From a virus, in the IMG/VR virus record IMGVR_UViG_3300042389_000284, positions 1 to 54,399 of that record: DNA of 54,399 nucleotides. One strand, written 5' to 3'. The position numbers were made by a program, and so were the translations under genes. Shown piece by piece: positions 10,401 to 18,548 of the stretch (the first letter of the stretch is position 1; the number at the start of each line of letters is the position of its first letter). The notes below the pieces were generated by a model that searched no databases, was not told the origin of the DNA, and worked only from the letters and a program-made list of their open reading frames with translations.

Positions 10401-10722
10401 CAATAGGATTGTATCTTCAGTACCTGCTGACGAGATAAAAGGATCTAAGAGTTCCTTGGTAAAGTTTTTAAACTATAAGATGCTTCCGTATAAAGATGGT
10501 GAGCACTTTGTAGTTTCATTTAAGCCAAGAGTAACTAAAGCTGGAAAGAAGATGGCATCTTTAGTAGTGGCAGATGCAGGAAGAGAGATGCACTCAATCG
10601 TTGTGTTTCCAATGCAGTTTGCAAAAGCGTACATGAAGATTGAAGAAGGAAATGTATATAGGTTTGATTTTGGAAAAACAAAGGATGGAACAATTACAAT
10701 GAATGAGGTAGAAAATGTTTGA
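7447..10722 (+). CDS. dnaE: DNA polymerase III alpha-type replicative polymerase
   Basis: This 1091-residue C-family DNA polymerase has an N-terminal PHP domain (H7, H9, and A-I-T-D-H-G at 39-44). The palm has GPGRGSAAGS at 379-388 and the acidic triad D421/D423 in P-D-I-D-S-D plus D568 in I-K-I-D-A-L-G-L. Helix-hairpin-helix and OB-fold-like regions fill the C-terminus. Length is close to bacterial DnaE. The start is 3 nt after the SSB-like stop, and the end overlaps mazG by 8 bp. The PHP metal residues look largely kept, so proofreading activity is possible. No separate exonuclease subunit was seen. Confidence 0.95.
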   Translation: MNYVGLHVHTHYSLMDGVATPEEYVNRAVELGMTAIAITDHGTLSGHRELHRIAKANGIKPILGVEGYMTTSMADKRAKADRLDPLDQNYHHIVLLAKNQQGLENLNKINELAWTDGFFSKPRFDFETLAKYKEGIIVTSACLSGWIAKAVELGELATAKKHIQWFKKEFGDDYYIEVMPHNPPEVNKGIIELADAAKVKIVVTPDCHHSDTSQKEVQELMLLLNTHAKLQKDVTYEKSKKHESFMDRLDYLYGADRMMSFNKFDIHLLSYDEMKDAMLKQGIDREDMFASTNEIADKVEGYDIKEHLDLLPVQYKKPMDELKKLALEGLKERKLDKSEEYLARLDEELKIIGEKNFGPYFLVVRNMLNWAKSEGIMVGPGRGSAAGSLLCYALGITDIDPIKHGLLFFRFINPDRNDFPDIDSDIQDTRRDEVKDYLVRQYRHVASIATFLQFKDKGVVRDVARCLNIPLPDVNKVLKVVDTWDDFCTSKNTYWFREKYPEVERYGDQLRGRIRGTGIHAAGVVTSKDPIFRYAPLETRSVTGQDERIPVVAVDMGEAENIGLIKIDALGLKTLSVLKDCIDIIKEREGTKIDLLKIDMDDANVYTMLSDGYTKGVFQCEAAPYTNLLVKMRVKNLAELAASNALVRPGAMNTIGKSYIARKHGRENIDYKHQVMKSFTEETYGCILYQEQVMQACVQLGGMSMSEADKVRKIIGKKKDAKEFDVFKDQFVKGASQYLSPNDALDLWHDFEAHAGYSFNKSHAVAYSTLSYWTAWLKYYYPLEFMFALLKNEKDKSGRTEYLIEAKRMGISVKLPHINDSDIDFKIEGKGIRFGLTGIKYISDKIAERYIASRPFASYKEVEEFTFTKGNGVNSRALQAMKCVGALTFPDNPINMEEVKENLYEYLNLPEFNTSIPQHYYAYINDVEEYEETGSFVLLGMVKSIKRGTGWSRVEVLDKTGSVGIFDEESTSIETGRTYLILASDNRIVSSVPADEIKGSKSSLVKFLNYKMLPYKDGEHFVVSFKPRVTKAGKKMASLVVADAGREMHSIVVFPMQFAKAYMKIEEGNVYRFDFGKTKDGTITMNEVENV

Positions 10723-11032
10723 TAATCTAGCAGAACAAATTCATGCAAATGCAGTAGCAAAAGGATTTTGGGATCGCCCAGCAGATGAAATCTTTGTAAC
10801 AAAACAAATGATGATGATAGTCTCTGAGGTTGTTGAGGCAATGGAAGCATTGAGAAAAGAAATGGACCCAGACCAAATGTCAGATGAGTTTGCAGATATT
10901 ATCATTCGTACCTTAGACTTGTATGCAGGTATGGTAAAGGCAGGGTATATGACAAAATCTTTAGACTCTGCAATCAAACAAAAGATGGATAAGAACTCTG
11001 ATAGACCAAAGAAGCATGGGGTAAGATTCTAA
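10715..11032 (+). CDS. MazG-like nucleotide pyrophosphohydrolase
   Basis: This 105-residue all-alpha NTP pyrophosphatase of the MazG type has metal-binding acids in the expected pattern: E38 and E41 on one helix (S-E-V-V-E-A) and E58 and D61 on the next (D-E-F-A-D). Phage MazG proteins hydrolyse non-canonical NTPs or alter nucleotide alarmone pools during infection. It overlaps both polymerase and recA-like genes, so it is expressed with the replisome. Confidence 0.85.
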   Translation: MFDNLAEQIHANAVAKGFWDRPADEIFVTKQMMMIVSEVVEAMEALRKEMDPDQMSDEFADIIIRTLDLYAGMVKAGYMTKSLDSAIKQKMDKNSDRPKKHGVRF

Positions 11033-12045
11033 TGATGACAGTAGAAGAAGTGTTAGCTCAGCTTAGTCCAAAGCTAAGAAAGACAGTCATGGCTGGAGAT
11101 ACAATTCCAGCAACACAGTATGCAGAAACACCTAGCTTTGGTTTAAACCGTGCACTCAATGGTGGACTACCATATGGTCGTCAGGTATTGGTATGGGGTT
11201 CAAAGTCTTCTGCAAAGTCCTCTCTATGCCTTCAAATGATAGGTCTAGCACAGAAGGAAGGAAAGATCTGTGCATGGATTGATGCTGAGATGTCATATGA
11301 TAAGAAGTGGGCAGAAAGTCTTGGTGTTGACTCATCAAAGCTTATTGTTTCACAGTGCCGTACGATTAATGAGATGGTTGATGTTGGAACTAACCTAATG
11401 AACGCTGGAGTTGATATAATAGTTATTGACTCTATTACATCATTGCTACCAGCAATTTATTTTGAAAAGGATTCAGATGAACTTAAGCAACTTGAAAATA
11501 CAAAGCAGATTGGCGCAGAGTCAAGAGATTTTAGCAACGCTTGGAAAATGCTTAACTACGCTAATAATAAGATTAAGCCAACTATGTTGGTACTTATTAG
11601 CCAGTCTCGTAATAATATTAGTGCTATGTATACTAGCCAGCAGCCTACTGGTGGCCAAGCTACTAAGTTTTATTCTTCAACAGTCATTAAACTTTTTTCA
11701 TCAGAATCAGACAATCAAGCAATTAAAGGCAAGATTCATGTTGGAGATAAGCTCATTGAAGAAAAGATTGGTCGCAAGATTCGTTGGGAACTCCAATTTT
11801 CTAAGACTTCTCCTGGCTTTCAGTCTGGCGAGTATGACTTTTATTTCAGGGGAGATAATGTTGGTATTGATAGCATTGGTGATCTTGTTGATACGGCTGA
11901 AATGATGGGTATTGTAGAGCGCACAGGTGCTTGGTATGTATTACCAGATGGCAGTAAGGTACAGGGTAGAGAAGGATTTGTAAATAGAGTTCGTGAAGAT
12001 CTAGACCTACAAGATTCTATCAAGAATAAGATATTAGATGTCTGA
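11032..12045 (+). CDS. RecA/UvsX-like recombinase
   Basis: This 337-residue strand-exchange protein has a P-loop at 56-63 that reads G-S-K-S-S-A-K-S, with Ala where most RecA proteins have Gly, but with the catalytic Lys62 and Ser63. Walker B is I-I-V-I-D-S at about 129-134, followed by SLLP. An L2-like Q-S-R-N-N-I segment and T-G-G-Q-A-T-K-F follow. It would serve recombination-dependent replication and repair. It is coupled to mazG by an ATG overlap; a second ATG at 11035 is an alternative start. Confidence 0.88.
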   Translation: MMTVEEVLAQLSPKLRKTVMAGDTIPATQYAETPSFGLNRALNGGLPYGRQVLVWGSKSSAKSSLCLQMIGLAQKEGKICAWIDAEMSYDKKWAESLGVDSSKLIVSQCRTINEMVDVGTNLMNAGVDIIVIDSITSLLPAIYFEKDSDELKQLENTKQIGAESRDFSNAWKMLNYANNKIKPTMLVLISQSRNNISAMYTSQQPTGGQATKFYSSTVIKLFSSESDNQAIKGKIHVGDKLIEEKIGRKIRWELQFSKTSPGFQSGEYDFYFRGDNVGIDSIGDLVDTAEMMGIVERTGAWYVLPDGSKVQGREGFVNRVREDLDLQDSIKNKILDV

Positions 12046-12220
12046 AAAATTTAAGATATTCTCAGGTAAGTTTCCTTGTAAGACATGTGGAGAAGAAGTT
12101 TTATCTTTAAGATTGTGGAAAGAAAGTGCAGACTTAACTTGGATGTGTTCTAACAAACATATATCAAAAGTACCTATTATTATGACAAGGAAAGATTTTG
12201 AGCGAAAGAGCGGAAAGTAA
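12038..12220 (+). CDS. Small zinc-ribbon protein
   Basis: This 60-residue protein has C17-x2-C20 and a later Trp-Met-Cys, a partial zinc-ribbon pattern. It overlaps the recombinase end by 8 bp and the following nuclease start by 23 bp, so it belongs to the recombination operon. Function unknown. Confidence 0.6.
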   Translation: MSEKFKIFSGKFPCKTCGEEVLSLRLWKESADLTWMCSNKHISKVPIIMTRKDFERKSGK

Positions 12221-12488
12221 AAGAATTGGTGCTAAGCAGCACAAAAATTCTGGACGTAATACACATAAAGGAGATGCTACTTGGAAAAACTTTACTGTAG
12301 ATTTTAAAGAATGCTCTAAGTCATTTACATTAAATAAAGATGTGTGGGCTAAGGCTGTTACAGATGCCATTAGAAATGGCAATGATCCAGCAATACTTGT
12401 TGTTCTTGGAGATGGTAATTCAAAAGTACGATTAATGATAACTGAGTTTGAAATAATGGAACAAATAATAGGAGAAGAAAATGAGTGA
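12198..12488 (+). CDS. PDDEXK resolvase-like nuclease
   Basis: This 96-residue protein resembles the small phage Holliday-junction-resolvase/PDDEXK family. Glu residues E3/E6 are followed by K-R-I-G-A, a basic Gly-containing loop, K-G-D26-A, then the core strand V-D35-F-K37 leading to S-K-S-F and a Trp helix. These are the acids and lysine of the metal site. The likely start is TTG at 12198 with AAGGA 5 nt upstream. Neighbours are RecA-like and RuvC-like proteins. Confidence 0.6.
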   Translation: MSERAESKRIGAKQHKNSGRNTHKGDATWKNFTVDFKECSKSFTLNKDVWAKAVTDAIRNGNDPAILVVLGDGNSKVRLMITEFEIMEQIIGEENE

Positions 12489-12783
12489 ACAAACAACAAT
12501 AGAAATGGTAAACGGACTATCTGAAATAGCTGAGTATATGCAGGATGAAGAGCTTACACAGGCTTTAACATTTATTGCTAAGATCATTATTAAGCCAGAT
12601 ATTCCTCTAAATGTAGCAACGGTAGAAATAGTCAGACTACAGGCTATAGCAGCAAAGATGGCTTTCAAGGCTACCTGGATGGCTAATGTAGACAAAAATG
12701 ACAGGGCAAAGAAGAATATTTATTATACAGCAGCAGAATCAATCAATAACTTAGTCTCAGCACTCAAATATATCATGCGCTAA
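12481..12783 (+). CDS. Helical phage protein, unknown function
   Basis: This 100-residue, predominantly alpha-helical protein is rich in Ala, Ile and Met, with an acidic N-terminus and a basic end (A-K-K-N-I-Y-Y). The ATG lies 6 nt after AGGAG and overlaps the nuclease gene by 8 bp. The composition suggests a compact helical bundle rather than a membrane protein. It is the last gene before a -10-like TGG-TATACT at 12786-12794. Confidence 0.65.
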   Translation: MSEQTTIEMVNGLSEIAEYMQDEELTQALTFIAKIIIKPDIPLNVATVEIVRLQAIAAKMAFKATWMANVDKNDRAKKNIYYTAAESINNLVSALKYIMR

Positions 12784-12785
12784 CC

Positions 12786-12794
12786 TGGTATACT
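12786..12794 (+). promoter_or_regulatory. Extended -10 promoter before Cas4-like gene
   Basis: TGG-TATACT ends 21 nt before the ATG at 12815, in a 31-bp gap. No clear -35 is visible. AAAGGA follows as the ribosome site. Confidence 0.5.
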
Positions 12795-12814
12795 TATATA
12801 AACAAAGGAATACA

Positions 12815-13600
12815 ATGACAAAAAATTTACTAAAGCAGATCATGATTAAAGAGGTTGAGACACCAGCACAAATTGATGCACAAGAGCTTGTAAAGGCTAT
12901 TGAGGCTGGATATCTAGTTGGGCGTGAGCCTAAGCATACACAGAAGAAAACTTTTGGTCCTTCTACTATTGCTTATGGTCATGGAGAATGTCCTAGATAT
13001 TGGTACCTTGCATTTGAAGGAGCAATATTTGAGGATAACTCTGATCCATATGCAGTAGCTAATATGACTAATGGAACTCTTGCTCATGGAAGAATTGAGA
13101 CAGCGTTTAAGAACTCTGGTATTTCAATTGATTCAGAGTTTAAGATTTTCAATGACGATCCTCCAATTTTTGGTTATGTAGATAACTTTATTAATTGGAA
13201 GGGCGAAGAGGTTGTTGTTGAGGTTAAGACAACTAATAATGAAGTGTTTGAGTATCGTAAGCGTACAGGTAAGCCAAAGATGGGTCACGTCGTGCAGATA
13301 CTTATTTATATGAAGATTCTTAAGAAGGCAAAGGGTGTTCTTATTTATGAAAATAAAAATAACCATGAACTTCTTGTAATTCCAGTTGAGGTAAATGATC
13401 ATTACCGAAAGTGGATTGACGAAGCATTTGAATGGATGAGAGTAGTCCGTAAGTCTTGGGAAGTTAAAGAACTTCCAACCAAGAATTACAGATCAAACTC
13501 CAAGGTTTGCAAGAACTGTCCAATCAAAAAAGCATGTGATGAAGCAGGAGCAGGCGTAGTTAAGATAGCCTCTCTGGAGGAATTGAGTGAAACTTTGTAG
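12815..13600 (+). CDS. Cas4/RecB-family Fe-S exonuclease
   Basis: This 261-residue PD-(D/E)XK exonuclease carries Cys residues placed for a 4Fe-4S cluster: C59 in C-P-R-Y-W, then C232, C235 and C241 in C-K-N-C-P-I-K-K-A-C. Catalytic residues are H91, D123 in G-Y-V-D, and E136/K138 in V-V-E-V-K, with the Q-I-L-I-Y-M helix after them. Phage members resect DNA ends for recombination. No CRISPR array or other cas gene is present, so a recombination role is much more likely than adaptation. Confidence 0.85.
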   Translation: MTKNLLKQIMIKEVETPAQIDAQELVKAIEAGYLVGREPKHTQKKTFGPSTIAYGHGECPRYWYLAFEGAIFEDNSDPYAVANMTNGTLAHGRIETAFKNSGISIDSEFKIFNDDPPIFGYVDNFINWKGEEVVVEVKTTNNEVFEYRKRTGKPKMGHVVQILIYMKILKKAKGVLIYENKNNHELLVIPVEVNDHYRKWIDEAFEWMRVVRKSWEVKELPTKNYRSNSKVCKNCPIKKACDEAGAGVVKIASLEELSETL

Positions 13601-13877
13601 CAGATGTGACAATAGGTTTGATCCCAAGGTCAGTTATCAAATATACTGCAGCCTTGAGTGCAGAGACCTTGCTACAAAAGATAAGATTAAGGAAAGATAT
13701 CAAGTAACTCGTAGACAAAAAAGGAAGGGGAAGGATCGTAGATGTTTGGGCGGATGCGATACTTCTCTTTCTATTTACAACGACTCTGGTTTTTGTGCTA
13801 ACTGTAATGTAAGCAAAAAAGCAGTTGATAAAATGTTAAAAGAGATTAAGGGATTTATTGAGTATGAACAAGACTAA
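13587..13877 (+). CDS. Cys-rich zinc-finger protein
   Basis: This 96-residue protein has four cysteine pairs: C4/C7, C21/C25, C53/C57 and C69/C72, with a strongly basic K-R-K-G-K-D-R-R stretch between. The start is GTG inside the Cas4-like gene with GGAGG upstream. Two zinc modules joined by a basic linker suggest nucleic-acid binding. It lies between two nucleases. Specific function unknown. Confidence 0.65.
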   Translation: MKLCSRCDNRFDPKVSYQIYCSLECRDLATKDKIKERYQVTRRQKRKGKDRRCLGGCDTSLSIYNDSGFCANCNVSKKAVDKMLKEIKGFIEYEQD

Positions 13878-14460
13878 GTGGGGTTTTCCAATTATGCCTA
13901 AAAGAATTTGTGCTATTGATGCTAGCACTAATAGTCTTGCATTTTCAGTTTTTGATACATTTACAAAAAGCATAGTAACAGTGGGCAAAATTAATTTTGA
14001 AGGTAAAGATACCTATGAAAAGGTCATGGATGCAGGAAAAAAAGTAAAAGCTTTTTTTGATATATACGGTGGCTTTGAAGCAATCATTATTGAGCACACA
14101 GTATTTATGAATAGCCCTAAGACTGCTGCAGACCTTGCCTTGGTTCAAGGAGCTATTCTTGGATCAGCAGGACAAACTGGAACACAAATCATAGGTAAGG
14201 TTTCCCCAATTACATGGCAAAACTTTATTGGTAACAAAAAGATATCAAAAGAAGAGCAACTTGTGATTAGGTCTACGAACCCTGGAAAGTCTGTTTCTTG
14301 GTACAAGTCTTACGAAAGAAACCTAAGAAAAGAAAGAACCATAAGATTTATTAATACTATTTACGATAGAACTATTAGTGATAACGATGTGGCAGATGCT
14401 TGCGGTATTGGTCATTGGGCTCTATCTAACTGGAGTAAAGCAATAGGAGTTGACAAATAA
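13864..14460 (+). CDS. RuvC-like Holliday junction resolvase
   Basis: This 198-residue RNase-H-fold nuclease has the RuvC pattern: D19 in A-I-D-A-S-T-N-S, E77 in I-I-I-E-H, and a C-terminal acidic pair D175/D178 in D-N-D-V-A-D-A-C-G. It would cut branched DNA before packaging. The ATG at 13864 has TAAGGGA about 10 nt upstream; a TTG at 13858 is less well placed. It overlaps the zinc-finger gene by 14 bp. Confidence 0.8.
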   Translation: MNKTKWGFPIMPKRICAIDASTNSLAFSVFDTFTKSIVTVGKINFEGKDTYEKVMDAGKKVKAFFDIYGGFEAIIIEHTVFMNSPKTAADLALVQGAILGSAGQTGTQIIGKVSPITWQNFIGNKKISKEEQLVIRSTNPGKSVSWYKSYERNLRKERTIRFINTIYDRTISDNDVADACGIGHWALSNWSKAIGVDK

Positions 14461-14464
14461 TACT

Positions 14465-14620
14465 ATGGCTGGTAAACTATATACATCAGAAGTATGGCTA
14501 AAAAAAAGATTTCTTATTGATAAGAAGTCGCCAGAAGAGATTGCAAAAGAGTGTGGGGCAAGCGTAGAAACTATCTATGTTTACCTTGCTAAATTCGGAT
14601 TAAGAAAGAGTAGACGATGA
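14465..14620 (+). CDS. Small helix-turn-helix protein
   Basis: This 51-residue basic protein is little more than one HTH: P-E-E-I-A-K-E-C-G-A-S-V-E-T-I-Y-V-Y-L, with the A-x3-G turn and a basic tail R-K-S-R-R. The stop overlaps the next ATG (ATGA). It may bind DNA as a regulator or accompany terminase as a recognition factor. Confidence 0.6.
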   Translation: MAGKLYTSEVWLKKRFLIDKKSPEEIAKECGASVETIYVYLAKFGLRKSRR

Positions 14621-14751
14621 ATAAATTACAAAGAGTTCTTATTGGTCTAGGTGTTACGGGTGCAGTGGGTCTAACCTATGTTGTTACAGCACTCAAGGGT
14701 ATGCCAGAAGCATTTGATTGGGAAGATGACGAAGAGGAAAATAATGAGTGA
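14617..14751 (+). CDS. Small single-span membrane protein
   Basis: This 44-residue protein has one hydrophobic helix (about residues 8-26, Leu/Gly/Val rich) and a very acidic tail (D-W-E-D-D-E-E-E). It is coupled by overlaps to genes on both sides. Function unknown. Confidence 0.55.
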   Translation: MNKLQRVLIGLGVTGAVGLTYVVTALKGMPEAFDWEDDEEENNE

Positions 14752-14986
14752 TAATTTAAATATCACGGTAGATCAAGTCAATCACCCACGTCATTATACA
14801 ACAGACCCATCTGGTGTTGAGTGCATAGAGATTACACGTCATCGTAACTTTAACATTGGTAATGCCTTTAAGTATTTGTGGCGTGCAGGGCTTAAAGATG
14901 AATCAAAAACTATTCAGGACCTTGAGAAAGCAATATTCTATATCAAAGATGAAATCAATAGACTAGAGGGAAAGTATGTCAAGTGA
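14744..14986 (+). CDS. DUF3310 phage protein (nucleotide kinase-like)
   Basis: This 80-residue protein matches the DUF3310 pattern found in many phages: V-N-H-P-R-H-Y near the N-terminus, G-V-E-C-I-E-I, then G-N-A-F-K-Y-L-W-R-A-G-L-K and D-L-E-K-A-I-F-Y-I. The T7 gp1.7 nucleotide kinase belongs to this family, so a nucleotide-metabolism role is plausible. The ATG at 14744 overlaps the preceding stop; the longer frame from 14678 would run through the membrane-protein gene. Confidence 0.8.
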   Translation: MSDNLNITVDQVNHPRHYTTDPSGVECIEITRHRNFNIGNAFKYLWRAGLKDESKTIQDLEKAIFYIKDEINRLEGKYVK

Positions 14987-15512
14987 AGAAGAGCTCGTAA
15001 AACACCTTGATGTAATGAATGATGTTGTTAGCGAATATCTAAAAGGTAGTGACCCAACGACAATCTCTAAAGAGTTAGCAATACCTAGAACACGTGTGGT
15101 TGCATACATTGATGAATGGAAAGAAAAAACATCAAATAACACTGCAATTCGTGCTCGTGCAAAAGATGCTCTCGCTGGCGCTGATGCACACTATAGCAAG
15201 CTAATATTAAAATCTTATGAAGTTATTGATGAAGCATCCATGACAAATAATCTTAGTGCAAAAACTGCTGCTATTAAATTAGTGATGGACATTGAGTCTA
15301 AACGTATTGATATGTTGCAGAAAGCTGGATTACTTGAGAACAAAGAGCTTGCTGAAGAAATGGTTGAGATTGAGAGAAGACAAGAAGTTCTTGTTGGAAT
15401 TCTTCGTGATATTGCTTCTACTAATCCAGAAGTGAGAGATATTATTATGCAACGGCTATCTGCTATTGCAAAAGAAGGAGAAGTGATTACTGTTGTCCAC
15501 GATGTTCAATGA
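14976..15512 (+). CDS. Probable terminase small subunit
   Basis: This 178-residue protein lies immediately upstream of the large terminase and overlaps it by 20 bp. The N-terminus has an HTH (Y-L-K-G-S-D-P-T-T-I-S-K-E-L, then R-T-R-V-V-A-Y-I-D-E-W) suited to recognising packaging sites. The rest is long, charged helix with coiled-coil periodicity, as in oligomeric small terminases. Order and architecture support the call. Confidence 0.7.
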   Translation: MSSEEELVKHLDVMNDVVSEYLKGSDPTTISKELAIPRTRVVAYIDEWKEKTSNNTAIRARAKDALAGADAHYSKLILKSYEVIDEASMTNNLSAKTAAIKLVMDIESKRIDMLQKAGLLENKELAEEMVEIERRQEVLVGILRDIASTNPEVRDIIMQRLSAIAKEGEVITVVHDVQ

Positions 15513-17274
15513 TTTCTTTGAGGTACTAAAAGAAAATCATTTTGTTGAGAAGCCTGTTGACGCAAAAACATTTGTTGAGTCACCAGACTATCTTGGGCAA
15601 CCTCCACTATCTGATATACAGTATGACATAGTTGAAGCCATGAGTCAGATATACCGCAAAGAAGACGTTGTAGATATTCGTGGTGACGATGGTGAAGAAT
15701 ACTTTAAGAAATACACCAAGAATGAGATTATCCTGCAACTTGGCAAGGGATCTGGAAAAGACTTCGTATCTACAGTAGCATGTGCATATGTGGTGTATAA
15801 GATGCTATGTTTGAAAGATCCAGCAGTTTACTACGGTAAGCCTGCTGGAGATGCTATTGATATCATTAACGTTGCTATTAACGCTCAACAGGCTAAAAAC
15901 GTTTTCTTTAAAGGCTTTAAATCAAAGATTGAACGATCACCATGGTTTGCAGGAAAGTATAATCCAAAAGCAGACTCAATTGAGTTTGATAAATCAATCA
16001 CAGTTTACTCTGGTCACTCAGAGCGTGAATCACATGAGGGTTTGAACTTGTTTATGGCTGTACTTGATGAAATTTCTGGTTTTGCATCAGAGGTAGCAAC
16101 AGGAAATGAACAAGGAAAAACTGCTGACAATATCTATAAAGCTTTCCGTGGAACTGTAGACTCTCGTTTCCCTGATCTTGGTAAGGTTGTTTTGCTTTCA
16201 TTCCCAAGATATCCAGGAGACTTTATTTCTCAACGGTATGATGCAGTTATTGCTGATAAGGAAGTAGTAGAAAAAACACACAGATTCATAATAAATGAAG
16301 ACCTGCCACACGATAACCCTGATAACTATTTTGAGATATCTTGGGATGAAGATCATATTTTGTCTTATAAGATTCCAAAAGTATTAGCATTAAAGCGTCC
16401 AACATGGGATGTAAACCCAACAAGACAGATTGATGACTTTAAGATTGCTTTTCTAACAGACCTAGGAGATGCAATGATGCGTTTCTTATGCACACCAACC
16501 TATGCATCTGATGCATTTTTTAAGCAAAAGGATAAGCTTATTAACTGTATGACCTTAACAAATCCTGTTGATAGTTTTAGAAGGTTTGCAGAAAACTTTA
16601 AGCCAGATCCAGATAAACAATACTATATACATGCTGACCTTGCACAAAAACACGATAAGTGTGCTGTTGCTATTGCTCACGTTGACAAGTGGGTAAACAT
16701 TCAGGTAATTAAAGATTATGAACAGGTAGCACCAATAGTTGTAGTAGATGCAGTAGCATGGTGGGAGCCAAAAGCAGAAGGACCTGTTAATTTATCTGAG
16801 GTAAAGCAATGGATTATTAATCTACGCAGACAAGGTTTTAATATTGGAATTGTTTCATTTGACCGTTGGCAGTCATATGATATTCAGCAAGAGCTGAAGC
16901 AGGTAGGAATAAGAACTGATACTGTTTCTGTTGCCAAAAAACACTACGAAGATTTAGCAATGATGGTCTATGAGGAGCGTATTGCTATGCCCATGATTCC
17001 CTTGCTTCTGGATGAAATGTCAGAGCTTAAGATCATGAAGGGTAATCGTGTAGATCACCCTAGAAAGAAGTCTAAGGACTTAGCAGATGCTGTTTGTGGG
17101 GCAGTATTTGGTGCCATCTCTCATACCCCAAAGGAAATGAATATTGAGATAGATATTCATACATGGGGATCTGCGGATAAAGTTGCAAGACAGCAGAGAG
17201 CTATGGTAGAATTGGAAGACAGGCAAATGCCTGAAGATGTCAAGAGTTTTCTTGATAACCTAAAACTAATATAA
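15493..17274 (+). CDS. Terminase large subunit
   Basis: This 593-residue DNA-packaging motor has an N-terminal ATPase with P-loop G84-K-G-S-G-K-D and Walker B F-M-A-V-L-D192-E193, then I-S-G. The C-terminal RNase-H-like nuclease begins with H-A-D382-L-A-Q and has a second acid in S-F-D-R-W and a late D-L-A-D-A. The likely start is TTG at 15493, about 10 nt after AGAAGGAGA; an in-frame ATG at 15502 is further from that site. The protein binds the procapsid portal, which is not in this window. Confidence 0.9.
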   Translation: MSTMFNDFFEVLKENHFVEKPVDAKTFVESPDYLGQPPLSDIQYDIVEAMSQIYRKEDVVDIRGDDGEEYFKKYTKNEIILQLGKGSGKDFVSTVACAYVVYKMLCLKDPAVYYGKPAGDAIDIINVAINAQQAKNVFFKGFKSKIERSPWFAGKYNPKADSIEFDKSITVYSGHSERESHEGLNLFMAVLDEISGFASEVATGNEQGKTADNIYKAFRGTVDSRFPDLGKVVLLSFPRYPGDFISQRYDAVIADKEVVEKTHRFIINEDLPHDNPDNYFEISWDEDHILSYKIPKVLALKRPTWDVNPTRQIDDFKIAFLTDLGDAMMRFLCTPTYASDAFFKQKDKLINCMTLTNPVDSFRRFAENFKPDPDKQYYIHADLAQKHDKCAVAIAHVDKWVNIQVIKDYEQVAPIVVVDAVAWWEPKAEGPVNLSEVKQWIINLRRQGFNIGIVSFDRWQSYDIQQELKQVGIRTDTVSVAKKHYEDLAMMVYEERIAMPMIPLLLDEMSELKIMKGNRVDHPRKKSKDLADAVCGAVFGAISHTPKEMNIEIDIHTWGSADKVARQQRAMVELEDRQMPEDVKSFLDNLKLI

Positions 17275-17285
17275 CAAGGAGAAAA

Positions 17286-18473
17286 ATGAATTCATTTAAG
17301 AAGATCGCCCTTGCCGTGGCTGCAGCCATGACTTTGGGCACAATGGTAGCAACACCTGCAAGTGCTAACACCATGTCAGTTGTAGCAACAACATGGAATG
17401 CATCGCTAACGCCAGCAGCGTTTGCCACACCAGCAACTGCTGGAACAGCACTAACTACTGCAATCGTACGTCCAGTACCTGCAGATAACACTATTGATAA
17501 CGCTGATGTTATTAAGTTGGAAGCAACAGTCGTTGCTGGAACAAACGTAACAGCAACAGCAACTAATGCAACATTGGTATCTGCATTGCACTCAACTGCT
17601 GCACCAGTAGGAGCATCGTCAGGTTCTTCAACCTTGACAGTTGCAACTGGTACAGGAACAACTGCAACATTCTATGTCTATACAAAGACAACAGCAATTG
17701 GAACAGTTGTAATCACAAATGGCCCAGTAACACTTACATACTATGTACAGGGTACTGCTGGACTAATTAATAATCTATCAGTTTCTGCACCTGCTACAGG
17801 TGCTGCTGGTACAAAGCAAGACATCGTTGTAACTGCAACAGATGCTTTTGGAAACAAGGTATCTGGTAAGTCAATTACAGCAACAGTTTTTGCTTCAACA
17901 GCAGTGATGGATACAGCAACAGTAACAACTGGTGCCACACTTTCAGATTTTGGAACAGCAACCTTTAAGGCTACTCTTCCAACAACAGGAACACGCTCAC
18001 TTATTACATTTGCACCAACGACATCAACAGATGCAGTTGCAGCAGCAGTAGTAGGATTAACCGCTCCAACACTTGCGCCATTTGCAGAGATTACAGTTCG
18101 TGACCTAGTATCAGAACTTGCTGCACAGACAGCTGCTAAGGATGCAGCACTTGCTGCTAAGGCCGTGGCAGATGCTGCAGTTCTAAAGGCTGCTGCAGAT
18201 GCAGTTGCTGCTAAGGCTGCTTCAGACAAGGCTCTTGCTGATGCAAAGGTTGCTGCAGATGCAGCACTTGCTGCAGCAGTTAAGGTAGAGACAGATAAGG
18301 CTGCAGCTGCTAAGCTAGCATCAGATGCTGCTCTTCTTGCTAAGGATGCACAGATTGCTAAGTTGACTGCAGATAATGCTGCAACAATTAAGTCTATGAA
18401 GGCTGCATTTAACAAGTTGGCCACTCAGTGGAACAAGAAGAATCCAAAGGCTAAGGTTGCTTTAGTTAAGTAA
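17286..18473 (+). CDS. Exported Ala-rich Ig-like protein
   Basis: This 395-residue protein has a clear signal peptide (K-K-I-A-L-A-V-A-A-A-M-T, cleavage after A-S-A at 27). Thr/Ala/Val-rich beta domains follow, including a Big/invasin-like unit near residues 160-230 (V-T-A-T-D-A-F-G-N-K-V-S-G). The C-terminal third (about 275-360) is an Ala/Lys/Asp coiled coil. It ends with a basic helix. Such exported cell-envelope proteins are more typical of actinobacterial hosts than of virions, so host acquisition is likely. AAGGAGAAAA precedes the ATG and a terminator follows. Confidence 0.75.
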   Translation: MNSFKKIALAVAAAMTLGTMVATPASANTMSVVATTWNASLTPAAFATPATAGTALTTAIVRPVPADNTIDNADVIKLEATVVAGTNVTATATNATLVSALHSTAAPVGASSGSSTLTVATGTGTTATFYVYTKTTAIGTVVITNGPVTLTYYVQGTAGLINNLSVSAPATGAAGTKQDIVVTATDAFGNKVSGKSITATVFASTAVMDTATVTTGATLSDFGTATFKATLPTTGTRSLITFAPTTSTDAVAAAVVGLTAPTLAPFAEITVRDLVSELAAQTAAKDAALAAKAVADAAVLKAAADAVAAKAASDKALADAKVAADAALAAAVKVETDKAAAAKLASDAALLAKDAQIAKLTADNAATIKSMKAAFNKLATQWNKKNPKAKVALVK

Positions 18474-18490
18474 CAATAACTTAAAAGTTT

Positions 18491-18521
18491 GGGAGTCAGG
18501 AAACTGGCTCCCTTTCTTTTT
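18491..18521 (+). terminator. Rho-independent terminator
   Basis: GGGAGTCAG pairs with CTGGCTCCC around a GAAA loop and is followed by TTTCTTTTT. It ends the transcript of the terminase and exported-protein genes. Confidence 0.9.
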
Positions 18522-18548
18522 GCCAATATGTCTAACTGAATAATTTGA

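Noticed and set aside
11426-11905. 159-residue plus-strand ORF inside the recombinase
   Set aside because: Another frame of the RecA-like gene, with Leu/Ser-rich nonsense composition and no start signal.
17741-18424. 227-residue minus-strand ORF
   Set aside because: It is the antisense shadow of the Ala/Lys-rich exported protein; it has no ribosome site and its Ala/Ser composition mirrors the plus strand.
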